Of a stretch of DNA of 64,000 bases, positions 11,229 to 19,180 are shown in pieces. Source of the stretch: Primorskyibacter marinus (GTDB lineage Bacteria > Pseudomonadota > Alphaproteobacteria > Rhodobacterales > Rhodobacteraceae); contig NZ_QJSD01000006.1 in NCBI RefSeq assembly GCF_003313245.1, positions 62,001-126,000 of the forward strand, read 5' to 3'. The translations under genes were made by a program, and so were the position numbers. The notes under the pieces are model-generated. The model saw only the letters and a list, made by a program, of their open reading frames with translations, was not told where the DNA came from and searched no databases. The first letter of the stretch is position 1, and each line of letters starts with the position of its first letter.

Positions 11229-12410
11229 ATGACCACGATCAGGATTGAGCGCGACCAAAGCCTGCCAGACGACCTGCGGGTCGCGCGCGCGCAAAGCGCC
11301 CCGCATCTGGGGCCGCGCATCCTGTTTTTCAGCGGCGGAAGCGCGTTGAACGGCATATCGCGCCAGCTGAAACGCTACACGTTCAACTCCATGCATCTCA
11401 TCACGCCGTTTGACAGCGGTGGAAGCTCGCAGATCCTGCGAGAGGCCTTTGACATGCCCGCCGTCGGAGATTTGCGCAGTCGGCTGATGGCGTTGGCGGA
11501 CGAATCCGTGCTTGGTCAGCCCGATGTCTATGCCCTGTTCAGCCATCGTTTATCAAAAACCGCGCCGCAAGGTGACCTAAAGTCCGAAGTCGCGCGGATG
11601 ATCGCCGGACAGCATCCGCTGATTTCGGCAATCGCCAAACCGATGCGCCAGTTGATCCAAACTTTTCTGGACAGTTTCGGCAAAGCGGTTCCCGAAGATT
11701 TCAATTATCGCAACGCCAGCATCGGCAACCTGATCCTTGCGGGCGGCTATCTGAGCAATGGGCGTGCGCTGGAACCTGTGCTTTTTTTGATGTCCAAGAT
11801 GGTTGACGTGCGCGGCACCGTGCGCGCGGTGGTGGATGAAAACCTGCAACTCGGTGTCGAACTGTCCGATGGAAGCAAGATTATCAGCCAGCGGCTGATC
11901 AGCGGAAAAGAAGCACCACCGATCGACAGCCCGATTGCTCGCTGTTTTTTAAGTGACGGAACGTCTGAATTGACCGCCAGTGATGTGGAACTGCCAAAGC
12001 GCAATCGCACCCTGATCGAGCAGGCAGACGTGATCTGCTATCCACCCGGCAGCCTTTATTCCAGCGTTGTCACCAACCTTCTGCCCGGCGGCGTCGGAAA
12101 CGCGATCGCCAAACGGCGCGCTCCGAAAATCTACCTGCCAAGCCTCGGCGCGGATCCCGAAGCTTTGGGTCACAGACTTAGCGATCAAGTGTTGGCCCTC
12201 ATCACCCCCCTGCGAGCGGATGCCGGTGCAGATACTCGACCGACTCGTTTGATATCGCACGTTATCTGTGACCGCTCCGTACCCGAAGCAGACTGCAACG
12301 AGGTTACGCGCCAAACCGGCATCCAATGCCATCGGCTGCCACTTTGCGCCGCCGAAAAGGCCAAATACGATCCGACGAAAATCGCGAAAATCCTCGTTTC
12401 TCTGGATTAA
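11229..12410 (+). CDS. CofD/YvcK-like protein (possibly GAK-system type)
   Basis: 393 aa. The N-terminal SGGSALNGISRQLKRYT segment and the following ITPFDSGGSSQILR and PAVGDLRSRLMALAD segments match the nucleotide-binding signature of the CofD/YvcK superfamily (2-phospho-L-lactate transferase and gluconeogenesis-factor-like proteins). To my recollection the wording is closest to the CofD-related members named after GAK systems, which co-occur with an ATP-grasp protein and an HprK-like kinase; neither partner is seen here. Start uncertain: no good ribosome site precedes 11229. Activity unknown. It sits between an IS remnant and the flagellar block and is converging with the motE-like gene, 39 nt apart. 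Confidence 0.6.
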   Translation: MTTIRIERDQSLPDDLRVARAQSAPHLGPRILFFSGGSALNGISRQLKRYTFNSMHLITPFDSGGSSQILREAFDMPAVGDLRSRLMALADESVLGQPDVYALFSHRLSKTAPQGDLKSEVARMIAGQHPLISAIAKPMRQLIQTFLDSFGKAVPEDFNYRNASIGNLILAGGYLSNGRALEPVLFLMSKMVDVRGTVRAVVDENLQLGVELSDGSKIISQRLISGKEAPPIDSPIARCFLSDGTSELTASDVELPKRNRTLIEQADVICYPPGSLYSSVVTNLLPGGVGNAIAKRRAPKIYLPSLGADPEALGHRLSDQVLALITPLRADAGADTRPTRLISHVICDRSVPEADCNEVTRQTGIQCHRLPLCAAEKAKYDPTKIAKILVSLD

Positions 12411-12449
12411 CCGATCACCAGACGGAGACAGTTTAACGCGGACCGCTTT

Positions 12450-13046
12450 CTACTTTGAACCGGCACCGATATTGCGCCCAGCAAGGACAACGCTAATCGC
12501 ATATGCGGCTTTTGGTGTCATTCCCGCCATGACTTGTGCGGCGGCACCGGGTGCCATCCGCCCCAGGAAACCCGCCGCAAATTCCGGATCCATTTCTTCG
12601 AACAGCCCTGCTGCCTGCTTGGGTTTCATGTTGGCATAAACCTTGGTGAGTTGCGAAACGTCGTCTTCCGCCGCCGAGGACGCCGCCGCCATCGTCAGCC
12701 GCAATTTCTCTTCTTCAGCTTTCGCAGATACAATCCTTGCCTCTGCTTCTGCCTGCTGAATTTCAAGCGTCTCAGATCGACGCGCGATCTCTTCTTCCCG
12801 GGCGTCCAGCTTTTCCTCTCTTCGTTTGAGAGCGGAAATCACCTCTTCAAGTTCGGTATTATCAGGACAAACCTGAGGCTCTTCGATGGGCGTCGATGCG
12901 ACCTCTGGTGCCGACTGGAACGCAAATGCCGATGTCGCGTGCGTGCCAAGACGAATGATGCCCGAGGCGAGCAGCAAGCCCGCGATGATCGACAGCGTGC
13001 CGCGACCTTTGCGACGCCGCGGCGTTGTATTGCTGGCCCTACTCAT
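12450..13046 (-). CDS. motE: MotE-family flagellar motor chaperone
   Basis: 198 aa with one N-terminal membrane segment (about 20-42), a long Glu/Lys/Ala-rich coiled coil (about 63-125) and a C-terminal MgtE-N-like helical domain with the KPKQAAGLFEEMDPEFAAGFLGRM pattern. This is the MotE/FliL-neighbour family; in alphaproteobacteria MotE folds and stabilises the periplasmic motor protein MotC. It is the last gene of a leftward three-gene operon fliL - small membrane protein - motE, with its ATG overlapping the stop of the preceding gene (ATGA). No motC is in the window, so the exact partner is inferred. Confidence 0.72.
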   Translation of the reverse strand: MSRASNTTPRRRKGRGTLSIIAGLLLASGIIRLGTHATSAFAFQSAPEVASTPIEEPQVCPDNTELEEVISALKRREEKLDAREEEIARRSETLEIQQAEAEARIVSAKAEEEKLRLTMAAASSAAEDDVSQLTKVYANMKPKQAAGLFEEMDPEFAAGFLGRMAPGAAAQVMAGMTPKAAYAISVVLAGRNIGAGSK

Positions 13047-13408
13047 TTCGCTGTCCCGGACTGATTGTGCCGCACGAAGAAAGGTTCTTTCGAAACAGCC
13101 TCACCATTGGTTTTTCCGTGTCCGGACGGCAGATCGTGCATGGAAGCGACCAGCATTTCCAACCTGCGGGCCACGTCGTCGGCGCGTGAGGTCAAATCCT
13201 TCAGCGAGCCTTCCGAGGCCGTTGCAGCGCCCTGCGCCGTTTCAAGCGTTTTCTTCAGATCATCAACCTGCATGGACAGCACCGCAACCGCACCACCGAC
13301 ACCACCTTCAAGATCGTTGAACCGGCTCAGTCGCCGGGCAAGAATGAAACAATAAAACCCGGCGCCCAGAGCACCGGACACAAGCAAGATATCCGCGATA
13401 TATTCCAT
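13043..13408 (-). CDS. Small membrane protein of the fliL-motE operon, unknown function
   Basis: 121 aa with an N-terminal transmembrane helix (about 5-25), then a helical stretch likely to form a coiled coil (DDLKKTLETAQ...DDVARRLEMLV). I do not recognise the family by name. AAGGAG precedes the start; 10 nt separate it from fliL and 4 nt overlap it with motE, so translation is coupled. Position suggests a role at the flagellar basal body or motor. Confidence 0.7.
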   Translation of the reverse strand: MEYIADILLVSGALGAGFYCFILARRLSRFNDLEGGVGGAVAVLSMQVDDLKKTLETAQGAATASEGSLKDLTSRADDVARRLEMLVASMHDLPSGHGKTNGEAVSKEPFFVRHNQSGTAK

Positions 13409-13418
13409 CTCGGGCTCC

Positions 13419-13916
13419 TTAATTGACCAAAAATTCCATGACGAGAATGTCGTTCACACGCTCATCACCAACAACAAGCTGAACGCGGCGCAGCATCTGT
13501 CCGCGCAACTTCGGCAGTGCTGCGGGCTGTTCAAAATCCCTCAGATCAAGCGCGCGCAGATAGCTGTTGAGCACGTTGATAATCCGAGGCAGCAGAAACT
13601 CCACTTCGGACTGATAGGCGGCGGGCACCTCCAACTGGGCAGAGAACCGGACATGTGACCGTTCACTTCCTTCACCGATCGAGATGATCATCGGCTCCAT
13701 CGCAAGAAAGGCGACGTCGGGAATGTTGTCAGGCACATGCATGTCGTCGGGCACTTTTTCAGCCACCGGATGATAACCAATACCGGGAATCAGTCCCATC
13801 TTTGCCGCAACGAAACCTCCGCCGCCCCCAGCAAGAGCAAGGACAAGCCCAAGAATCAGCGGCATTTTCGAACCTTTCGGCGCAAGTTCATCCTCGGGCA
13901 TCGCCGCATCAGTCAT
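13419..13916 (-). CDS. fliL: Flagellar basal body-associated protein FliL
   Basis: 165 aa with a single N-terminal membrane helix followed by a periplasmic domain containing the FliL-type FLAMEPMIISIGEGSERSHVRFSAQ and late VNDILVMEFLVN segments. FliL surrounds the stator and supports torque and stator recruitment. AGGAGGT precedes the start. First gene of a leftward operon, divergent from fliF with 118 nt between them, which should hold both flagellar promoters. Confidence 0.9.
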   Translation of the reverse strand: MTDAAMPEDELAPKGSKMPLILGLVLALAGGGGGFVAAKMGLIPGIGYHPVAEKVPDDMHVPDNIPDVAFLAMEPMIISIGEGSERSHVRFSAQLEVPAAYQSEVEFLLPRIINVLNSYLRALDLRDFEQPAALPKLRGQMLRRVQLVVGDERVNDILVMEFLVN

Positions 13917-14034
13917 AGAGACCTCCTGTGTTTGTCTTGTCCGCTTATAGACGTGCAGGGACTAACCGATTGTTAAGGCTGTTGCGCCAAACATGCCGTT
14001 ATCCGGGCAGAACGCCTGACGAACGGAGGATACT
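13917..14034. promoter_or_regulatory. Divergent fliL-fliF promoter region
   Basis: 118 nt between divergent flagellar operons. It must hold both promoters, but I could not assign -35/-10 or sigma-54-type boxes with confidence. Confidence 0.4.
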
Positions 14035-15630
14035 GTGCAGCAGCTCATAACCATGTGGAACGCGTTGGATCTGCGTAGAAAAATCTTCATCGCGGGGGCA
14101 ACATTTGCGATTTTTGCAGCCATTCTTGGATTGTCTCGCATGGCAACGACACCCTCGATGGACCTTTTATATGCCGGCTTGGAACCCGTTTCCGCTGGAG
14201 AGGTGATCGCCGCGCTGGAACAGCGCAACGCACCTTACGAAGTGCGCGGAAGTTCCATTTTCGTTGAGACGGGTCGGCGCGATGAATTGCGCATGACCCT
14301 GGCCAGTGAAGGGCTGCCCGCAAACGGCACACAAGGATATGAACTGTTGGACAGCCTGTCGGGATTCGGCACGACATCGCAGATGTTCGATGCCGCCTAT
14401 TGGCGGGCGAAGGAAGGCGAATTGGCACGGACAATCCTCGCCAGCCCCGCCGTCAGTTCCGCCCGCGTGCATATCGCCAATGCCGGATCCAATCCGTTTC
14501 AACGCGATCTCAAGCCTTCGGCGTCTCTGTCGATCACAAGCGGCGGTGCCGCCTTGGGTGCAGCCCAAGCGCGGGCGTTTCGTTATCTGATCGCCTCTGC
14601 CGTGCCCGGCCTTCAGCCCGACGATGTCGCTGTGATCGACGGACAGGGTAAACTGGTGGCCGGAGATGATGAGCTGAATTCGTCAAAAACCGCCGAGGAT
14701 AAGGGCGAAATGCTTCGCAACCGGGTGCAACGGTTGGTGGAGGCCCGCGTTGGTCACGGCAACGCCGTTGTCGAGGTCAGCGTCGATACGGTGACGGAAA
14801 GTGAGTTGATTACGGAACGCCACTTCGATCCAGAATCCCGCGTCGTCATCAGCACGGACAGCGAAGAGGTCTCTACGGAGGAAGAAGACCAGGGTGGCGG
14901 CAATGTGACCGTCGCTTCGAACCTGCCTGACGGTGAAGCCGGCGGAAACGATTCCTCCAAAAGCCGAAATTCTGAAACACGCGAACGGGTGAACTACGAG
15001 GTGTCCGAAACCCGGCGCGAAATCACCCGAGTACCGGGCGCAGTCAAACGGCTGACCGTTGCTGTTCTGGTCAACGGCACGATTTCCACCGACGCAAATG
15101 GCAATCAGGTCTTTGCGCCACTTCCGGATGCCGAGATTGAAGCATTGCGCGCGTTGGTCGCCTCTGCGGTGGGATATGAGGAAAGTCGCGGCGACAATAT
15201 CACGATACGGTCCATGGCGTTCGAGCCGCGCAACGTCATCGGGACCGAAGCCTTGCCACAACCGTGGATAAACTGGGATTTGCAGCCGATGCGGCTTGTG
15301 CAAATGGCGGTATTGGCGATTGTCGCCCTGATTTTGGGCCTGTTCGTTGTACGTCCGGTCCTGGCACGGCCAGTTCCGAACGCTCTGCCAGCACCTGACA
15401 CGGCAGCTGCCCAAGATGCCTCAATGACCGCTTTGACCGGGGAGATCGAAGATGGGAACGGCAATTTCGGCAGCATGCAACTGGTCGAAAGAAACCCCGC
15501 CGAGAGCATTGAAAATCATGCAACCGGTGATGATCCGGTTGATCGTCTGCGCGGATTGATCGCGGAGCGGCGCGAAGAAACCGTCGAAGTTCTTCGGACA
15601 TGGCTTGATGAGAAGGAACCCGCAACATGA
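14035..15630 (+). CDS. fliF: Flagellar MS-ring protein FliF
   Basis: 531 aa, normal FliF length. Two membrane helices near the ends (about 17-37 and 420-440) flank the periplasmic ring-building motifs, including LLYAGLEP, a YEVRGSSIFV ring domain and the GALGAAQARAFRYLIASAVPGL segment. The cytoplasmic C-terminus (RLRGLIAERREETVEVLRTWL) is the FliG-binding tail. The start is a GTG at 14035, chosen because GGAGGA lies just upstream. It forms the inner-membrane ring of the basal body and leads the operon fliF-fliH-fliN-fliP. Confidence 0.95.
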   Translation: MQQLITMWNALDLRRKIFIAGATFAIFAAILGLSRMATTPSMDLLYAGLEPVSAGEVIAALEQRNAPYEVRGSSIFVETGRRDELRMTLASEGLPANGTQGYELLDSLSGFGTTSQMFDAAYWRAKEGELARTILASPAVSSARVHIANAGSNPFQRDLKPSASLSITSGGAALGAAQARAFRYLIASAVPGLQPDDVAVIDGQGKLVAGDDELNSSKTAEDKGEMLRNRVQRLVEARVGHGNAVVEVSVDTVTESELITERHFDPESRVVISTDSEEVSTEEEDQGGGNVTVASNLPDGEAGGNDSSKSRNSETRERVNYEVSETRREITRVPGAVKRLTVAVLVNGTISTDANGNQVFAPLPDAEIEALRALVASAVGYEESRGDNITIRSMAFEPRNVIGTEALPQPWINWDLQPMRLVQMAVLAIVALILGLFVVRPVLARPVPNALPAPDTAAAQDASMTALTGEIEDGNGNFGSMQLVERNPAESIENHATGDDPVDRLRGLIAERREETVEVLRTWLDEKEPAT

Positions 15631-16229
15631 AGGCACTTGCCGACTTGTTGGAGGATTTCGGAATCGGGGCAGGAAGCGCCGGGACGATAATCCAGATGAA
15701 CGAAGACGAATGCGAGGCGATGCGACTGGACTCGTTTGAACAGGGCTACAAGGCCGGTTGGGACGATGCGATCAAGACGCAATCCGAAGACCAATCCCGG
15801 ATTTCAAGCGACCTGGCCCAGAACCTGCAGGACCTGTCCTTCACCTATCACGAGGCTTATTCCCAAGTGGTCGAAGGCATGGCACCACTACTCAACGATA
15901 TGATCGAGTCCTTGTTGCCGACGCTGGCCCGCGATGCGCTTGGCCTGCACATTCTTGAATTGTTGCAGGACATGACTCTGAAGCAACCCTCTCAATCAGT
16001 AGAGATCGTTGTTGCTCCGGGAAACCGTGCAGCAATTGCGCCACTATTGAATAAAGACTTCAAAATGCCCGTAGAGCTGACCGACGATCCCCAGTTGGCC
16101 GAGGGTCAGGCTGATATTCGCTTTGGCCAGATTGAACGCCGCGTCGATTTGACGGCCGTTCTGAATAACATCCAGGAAGCCCTGCAAGGCTTTATGCAAG
16201 ATAACCGCAAGGAGGTGGTCAATGGTTGA
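15627..16229 (+). CDS. fliH: FliH-like flagellar export ATPase regulator
   Basis: 200 aa, soluble and helical with an acidic N-terminus, FEQGYKAGWDDA motif and a C-terminal part resembling FliH/YscL-type peripheral stalk proteins (DPQLAEGQADIRFG pattern). It would regulate and anchor the export ATPase FliI. Its ATG overlaps the fliF stop (ATGA), and its end overlaps fliN by 8 nt. FliH proteins diverge fast, so the call rests largely on position, length and general sequence character. No fliI is in the window. Confidence 0.65.
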   Translation: MKALADLLEDFGIGAGSAGTIIQMNEDECEAMRLDSFEQGYKAGWDDAIKTQSEDQSRISSDLAQNLQDLSFTYHEAYSQVVEGMAPLLNDMIESLLPTLARDALGLHILELLQDMTLKQPSQSVEIVVAPGNRAAIAPLLNKDFKMPVELTDDPQLAEGQADIRFGQIERRVDLTAVLNNIQEALQGFMQDNRKEVVNG

Positions 16230-16521
16230 CAGTTCTACCACGCAAACCCCGACACCGGGCGATCAGCAAAGCATGCTGACCCGCATCCCGATAGAAATCT
16301 CAATCAGCGTCGGCAAGGCGCGACCTTTGGTGCGCGATTTGCTGGGACTGGAGGAACAATCCGTCTTGGTATTGGACAAACTGGTAAGCGACCCGGTGGA
16401 ACTTTACGTTGGCGACAAGTTGATCGGCGTCGGATCTTTGGAGATGGTCGAAGGGGATGAAACAGGCCGCCTTGCCGTCCGCATCATCGAGATCGCCGAC
16501 CTTCAATCCAGTCTCAGCTGA
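16222..16521 (+). CDS. fliN: Flagellar motor switch protein FliN
   Basis: 99 aa, essentially one SpoA/FliN domain: IPIEISISVGKARPLVRDLLGL, LDKLVSDPVELYVGDKLIG and a VRIIEI end. FliN builds the lower C-ring that binds CheY-P and docks FliH. A GGAGGTGG ribosome site inside the end of fliH drives it, and its TGA overlaps the fliP ATG. Confidence 0.92.
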   Translation: MVDSSTTQTPTPGDQQSMLTRIPIEISISVGKARPLVRDLLGLEEQSVLVLDKLVSDPVELYVGDKLIGVGSLEMVEGDETGRLAVRIIEIADLQSSLS

Positions 16522-17252
16522 TGATGCGTAGCCTCCTCCCAGTCCTGACTGCGCTGTTGTGCATCGTTGCGCTGCCTGCAAGCGCGCAGCAATTGTCACT
16601 GGACCTCGGCGGAGGTGAATCGCTGACCGCGACAAGCCTGCAATTGATCGCAATCGTCACGGTGCTGGGACTGGCTCCCGGCATCCTGATCATGGTGACC
16701 TGCTTTCCGTTCATCGTGACGGTGCTGGCGATCCTGCGTCAAGCTGTCGGGCTTCAACAATCGCCACCAAACATGCTGATCGTCAGTCTGGCGCTCTTTC
16801 TGACCTATTTCGTGATGGAACCGGTCTTCACCGAAGCCTGGACCGTGGCCATCGAACCCTTGTTGGCAGAACAGATCGAACTGTCAGAGGCGGTCAGCCG
16901 TGGCTCTGAACCGTTTCGTACGTTCATGGCAAACAGGATGGATGATCAAACATTCGCTGCAATGGCGGAACTGCGCGAAACTGACGGCATACGCTTCACG
17001 CCCACGAATGCGCCCTTTTCAATCCTTGTCCCAAGCTTTCTTCTGTCCGAGATCGCCCGCGCATTCCAGATAGGTTTTCTGGTTTTCCTGCCATTTCTTA
17101 TCATAGATCTGGTAGTGGCCGCCGTCCTGATGTCGATGGGCATGATGATGGTGCCCCCGGCCATCGTCTCGCTGCCCTTCAAACTTGCCTTTTTCGTGAT
17201 CGCCAATGGCTGGTCACTGATCGCCGGGGGGCTGGTGAAAAGCTACTTCTGA
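16521..17252 (+). CDS. fliP: Flagellar type III export gate protein FliP
   Basis: 243 aa with a cleavable-type signal sequence (to about residue 22) and four hydrophobic segments. FliP signatures are intact: LAPGILIMVTCFPFIVTVLAILRQAVG, PNMLIVSLALFLTYF and FLPFLIIDLVVAAVLMSMGMMM, plus PPAIVSLPFKLAFFV. FliP forms the core of the export gate in the MS ring. It is the last recognisable flagellar gene; DNA immediately to the right is unlike a flagellar operon. Confidence 0.95.
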   Translation: MMRSLLPVLTALLCIVALPASAQQLSLDLGGGESLTATSLQLIAIVTVLGLAPGILIMVTCFPFIVTVLAILRQAVGLQQSPPNMLIVSLALFLTYFVMEPVFTEAWTVAIEPLLAEQIELSEAVSRGSEPFRTFMANRMDDQTFAAMAELRETDGIRFTPTNAPFSILVPSFLLSEIARAFQIGFLVFLPFLIIDLVVAAVLMSMGMMMVPPAIVSLPFKLAFFVIANGWSLIAGGLVKSYF

Positions 17253-17359
17253 TGCGCAGACGCACCCGTTTCGTTGACAATACGATGTCGCATCATCGGC
17301 TGGCAGAATTGGCCAAAGTCACAACAATTCACGGCGATCCAATACTGTGCTACTATTGA
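17252..17359 (+). CDS. Short ORF coupled to fliP, possible truncated next flagellar gene
   Basis: 35 codons starting MRRRTRFVDN at an ATG that shares one base with the fliP stop (TGATG), the same coupling seen at the other joints of this operon. The frame ends at a TGA soon after, where the sequence becomes AT-richer and leads into the accessory cassette. It may be a tiny real gene or the 5' stub of the gene that once followed fliP. No homologue is recognised. Confidence 0.3.
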   Translation: MRRRTRFVDNTMSHHRLAELAKVTTIHGDPILCYY

Positions 17360-17560
17360 TACGATCCAGCTATTTCGCTGGCTTCGTGCGGATCAGATTG
17401 TTTTAGGAATAAAGATGACAGTTTTCATGTCCAAGACTGTGCTTGCACCGTCGGACGGCAGCGCGCAACGTCCTTGCATTCGCGCTGCCGGACGGCGCTT
17501 CAGGCCGGCAACCCATTATAATAGCCACTAAAAGCATTTTTGCCGAAGGAGTATTCAACA
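17360..17560. promoter_or_regulatory. Leader of the protease/STAND cassette with a hairpin
   Basis: About 200 nt with no gene. A 10-bp perfect inverted repeat (CGGCAGCGCG/CGCGCTGCCG) lies at 17456-17490 with a 15-nt loop and no T-run. AAGGAG precedes the first cassette gene. The cassette promoter presumably lies here, but no clear -35/-10 pair was found. Confidence 0.4.
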
Positions 17561-19174
17561 ATGGTTAAATCGGAATATGACGCCCTGATTGCCACACCGG
17601 CCAGCAATGACCGCGACCCTTTGCACATCGAGCTGGTGTATGACGCACCCCTGTCGCAAGCTGAGGTTCAGACCCGGCTTTCAAACGCCTTGCCAGAGGT
17701 AAACGCACGGGCGGAAGCCGCGTTCGATGCAGACGGCGACCGTTTTTACTTTATCACCTTCCCAGAGATTGACCCGCATGGGCAGGAGCGCGAGGTTTTT
17801 TCCTTTGCGCGCGCCCTCCGATCCGAGATGCAGGCAGCCGAAGCCAACCCCGTTTTGCCGGATAGCCTGTATGGTGCGGTGCATGTCGGAACCGAGGGGT
17901 TGTTCGGTTTTTGCGAAACCCCACGGGATAATTCGCGCCCTTTCGGCTGGCATCACGCCAGGATTCGCACACCTTTGGCGTGGGCACACACGCGCGGAAA
18001 CGGCAGCAAAGTGGCGGCTATCGACACCGGCTATACCGGCCATAACGAGCTGTATGACGTGATCGAAACACAGGGCCAGTGGAATTTTGTCGAGTCGGAT
18101 GGTGATGCCCGCGACCGGTTTTCCGGTGGTTTTCTGAAAAATCCGGGCCATGGCACCTTGGTCGCCTCGGTCATCGCGTCGCGTGGTGATGCCGACATGC
18201 AGGGCAACACGACATCGCCAGGTGGTGTCACCGGAACCGCGCCTGCCGCCAAGGTGTTGCCAATCCGGACGGTACGCTCTGTGATCGACTTCACCCAACG
18301 CCGGATTGCGGCGGCGATCACCCATGCGGTCAACGAACGCGCCGATGTGATCGTCATGGCGCTTGGCGGGCCGACCCGCGTCGCCTCGACAGAGCAAGCC
18401 TTGCGCAATGCCGCAAAAGCCGGGACGGTCATCGTCTGTGCGGCGGGAAATTGCTATCCGGCCGTGGTGTTTCCCGCGGCCTACGCGCCGATGGGGATCT
18501 GCACCGCCGTGGCGGCCCTGCAACCTGACAATCGGCCATGGAGGAAATCCGGCCGTGGCCGAGAGGTCACATTCGCCGCATATGGGGAACATGTCTGGGG
18601 GGCGGCAAAGAACAAGGCGTCGGACCCTGATGCCGGCATCCGGTCCAGCCAGGGGACCACGCTCGCCACGTCGATGACCGCCGGAATTGCCGCGCTTTGG
18701 GTGGCGCGGCATGGTGGCAGGCTGGCTTTGCTGGACAAGGCGAACGCGGCCGGCACCACCGTTCAGGCGATGTGGGTGCATTGTGCGACCCATGGCATGA
18801 CCAAGCCGCCCGAATGGCGGGGTGCAAACGATCTGGGTGCCGGGATCATCGACGCAAAGCGCCTGTTGGATGCGCCACTGCCGACAGGCACCGAAAGCCC
18901 TGCCCCGCCAGACAGCGATGCCACGACCACGCTGAATGTGCTTGTCGAACATCTGGCCGGGCAAAGCAGCGAAGCGGCAACCGAAGTGACGCCCGCGCTT
19001 GCCGAATATGCGCCAGAAATACTGTGGCTCAGCTATCGTCGTGGTGCCCGCGCACGGATCGCCGAAAGCGGTGGCGGCACCGAAGCCATTTTGCCGCAGG
19101 ATCTGGCAACGCCGGGATTGCAACAGGCGGTGACGAACAAACCGGCGCTGGCTGCGCTTATCGGCACCGGTTGA
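17561..19174 (+). CDS. Subtilisin-like (S8) protein with Thr at the nucleophile position
   Basis: 537 aa, no signal peptide, so probably cytoplasmic. Start at 17561 is backed by GAAGGAG nine bases upstream. An N-terminal 130 residues of unknown fold precede a subtilase domain (about 135-395): Asp155 in AAIDTGY, His197 in GHGTLVASV and oxyanion Asn297 in AAGN. The segment aligned with the canonical GTSMA reads GTTLA, so Thr367 occupies the Ser position. The C-terminal 130 residues are unassigned and variable. It is the first gene of a four-gene cassette. It may be a Thr-nucleophile protease or a catalytically dead recognition protein; the sequence cannot decide. Confidence 0.78.
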   Translation: MVKSEYDALIATPASNDRDPLHIELVYDAPLSQAEVQTRLSNALPEVNARAEAAFDADGDRFYFITFPEIDPHGQEREVFSFARALRSEMQAAEANPVLPDSLYGAVHVGTEGLFGFCETPRDNSRPFGWHHARIRTPLAWAHTRGNGSKVAAIDTGYTGHNELYDVIETQGQWNFVESDGDARDRFSGGFLKNPGHGTLVASVIASRGDADMQGNTTSPGGVTGTAPAAKVLPIRTVRSVIDFTQRRIAAAITHAVNERADVIVMALGGPTRVASTEQALRNAAKAGTVIVCAAGNCYPAVVFPAAYAPMGICTAVAALQPDNRPWRKSGRGREVTFAAYGEHVWGAAKNKASDPDAGIRSSQGTTLATSMTAGIAALWVARHGGRLALLDKANAAGTTVQAMWVHCATHGMTKPPEWRGANDLGAGIIDAKRLLDAPLPTGTESPAPPDSDATTTLNVLVEHLAGQSSEAATEVTPALAEYAPEILWLSYRRGARARIAESGGGTEAILPQDLATPGLQQAVTNKPALAALIGTG

Positions 19175-19180
19175 CCGACA

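Noticed and set aside
10962-11546. Leftward 194-codon frame overlapping the CofD-like gene
   Set aside because: No domain and no ribosome site; half of it is antisense to a well-supported gene.
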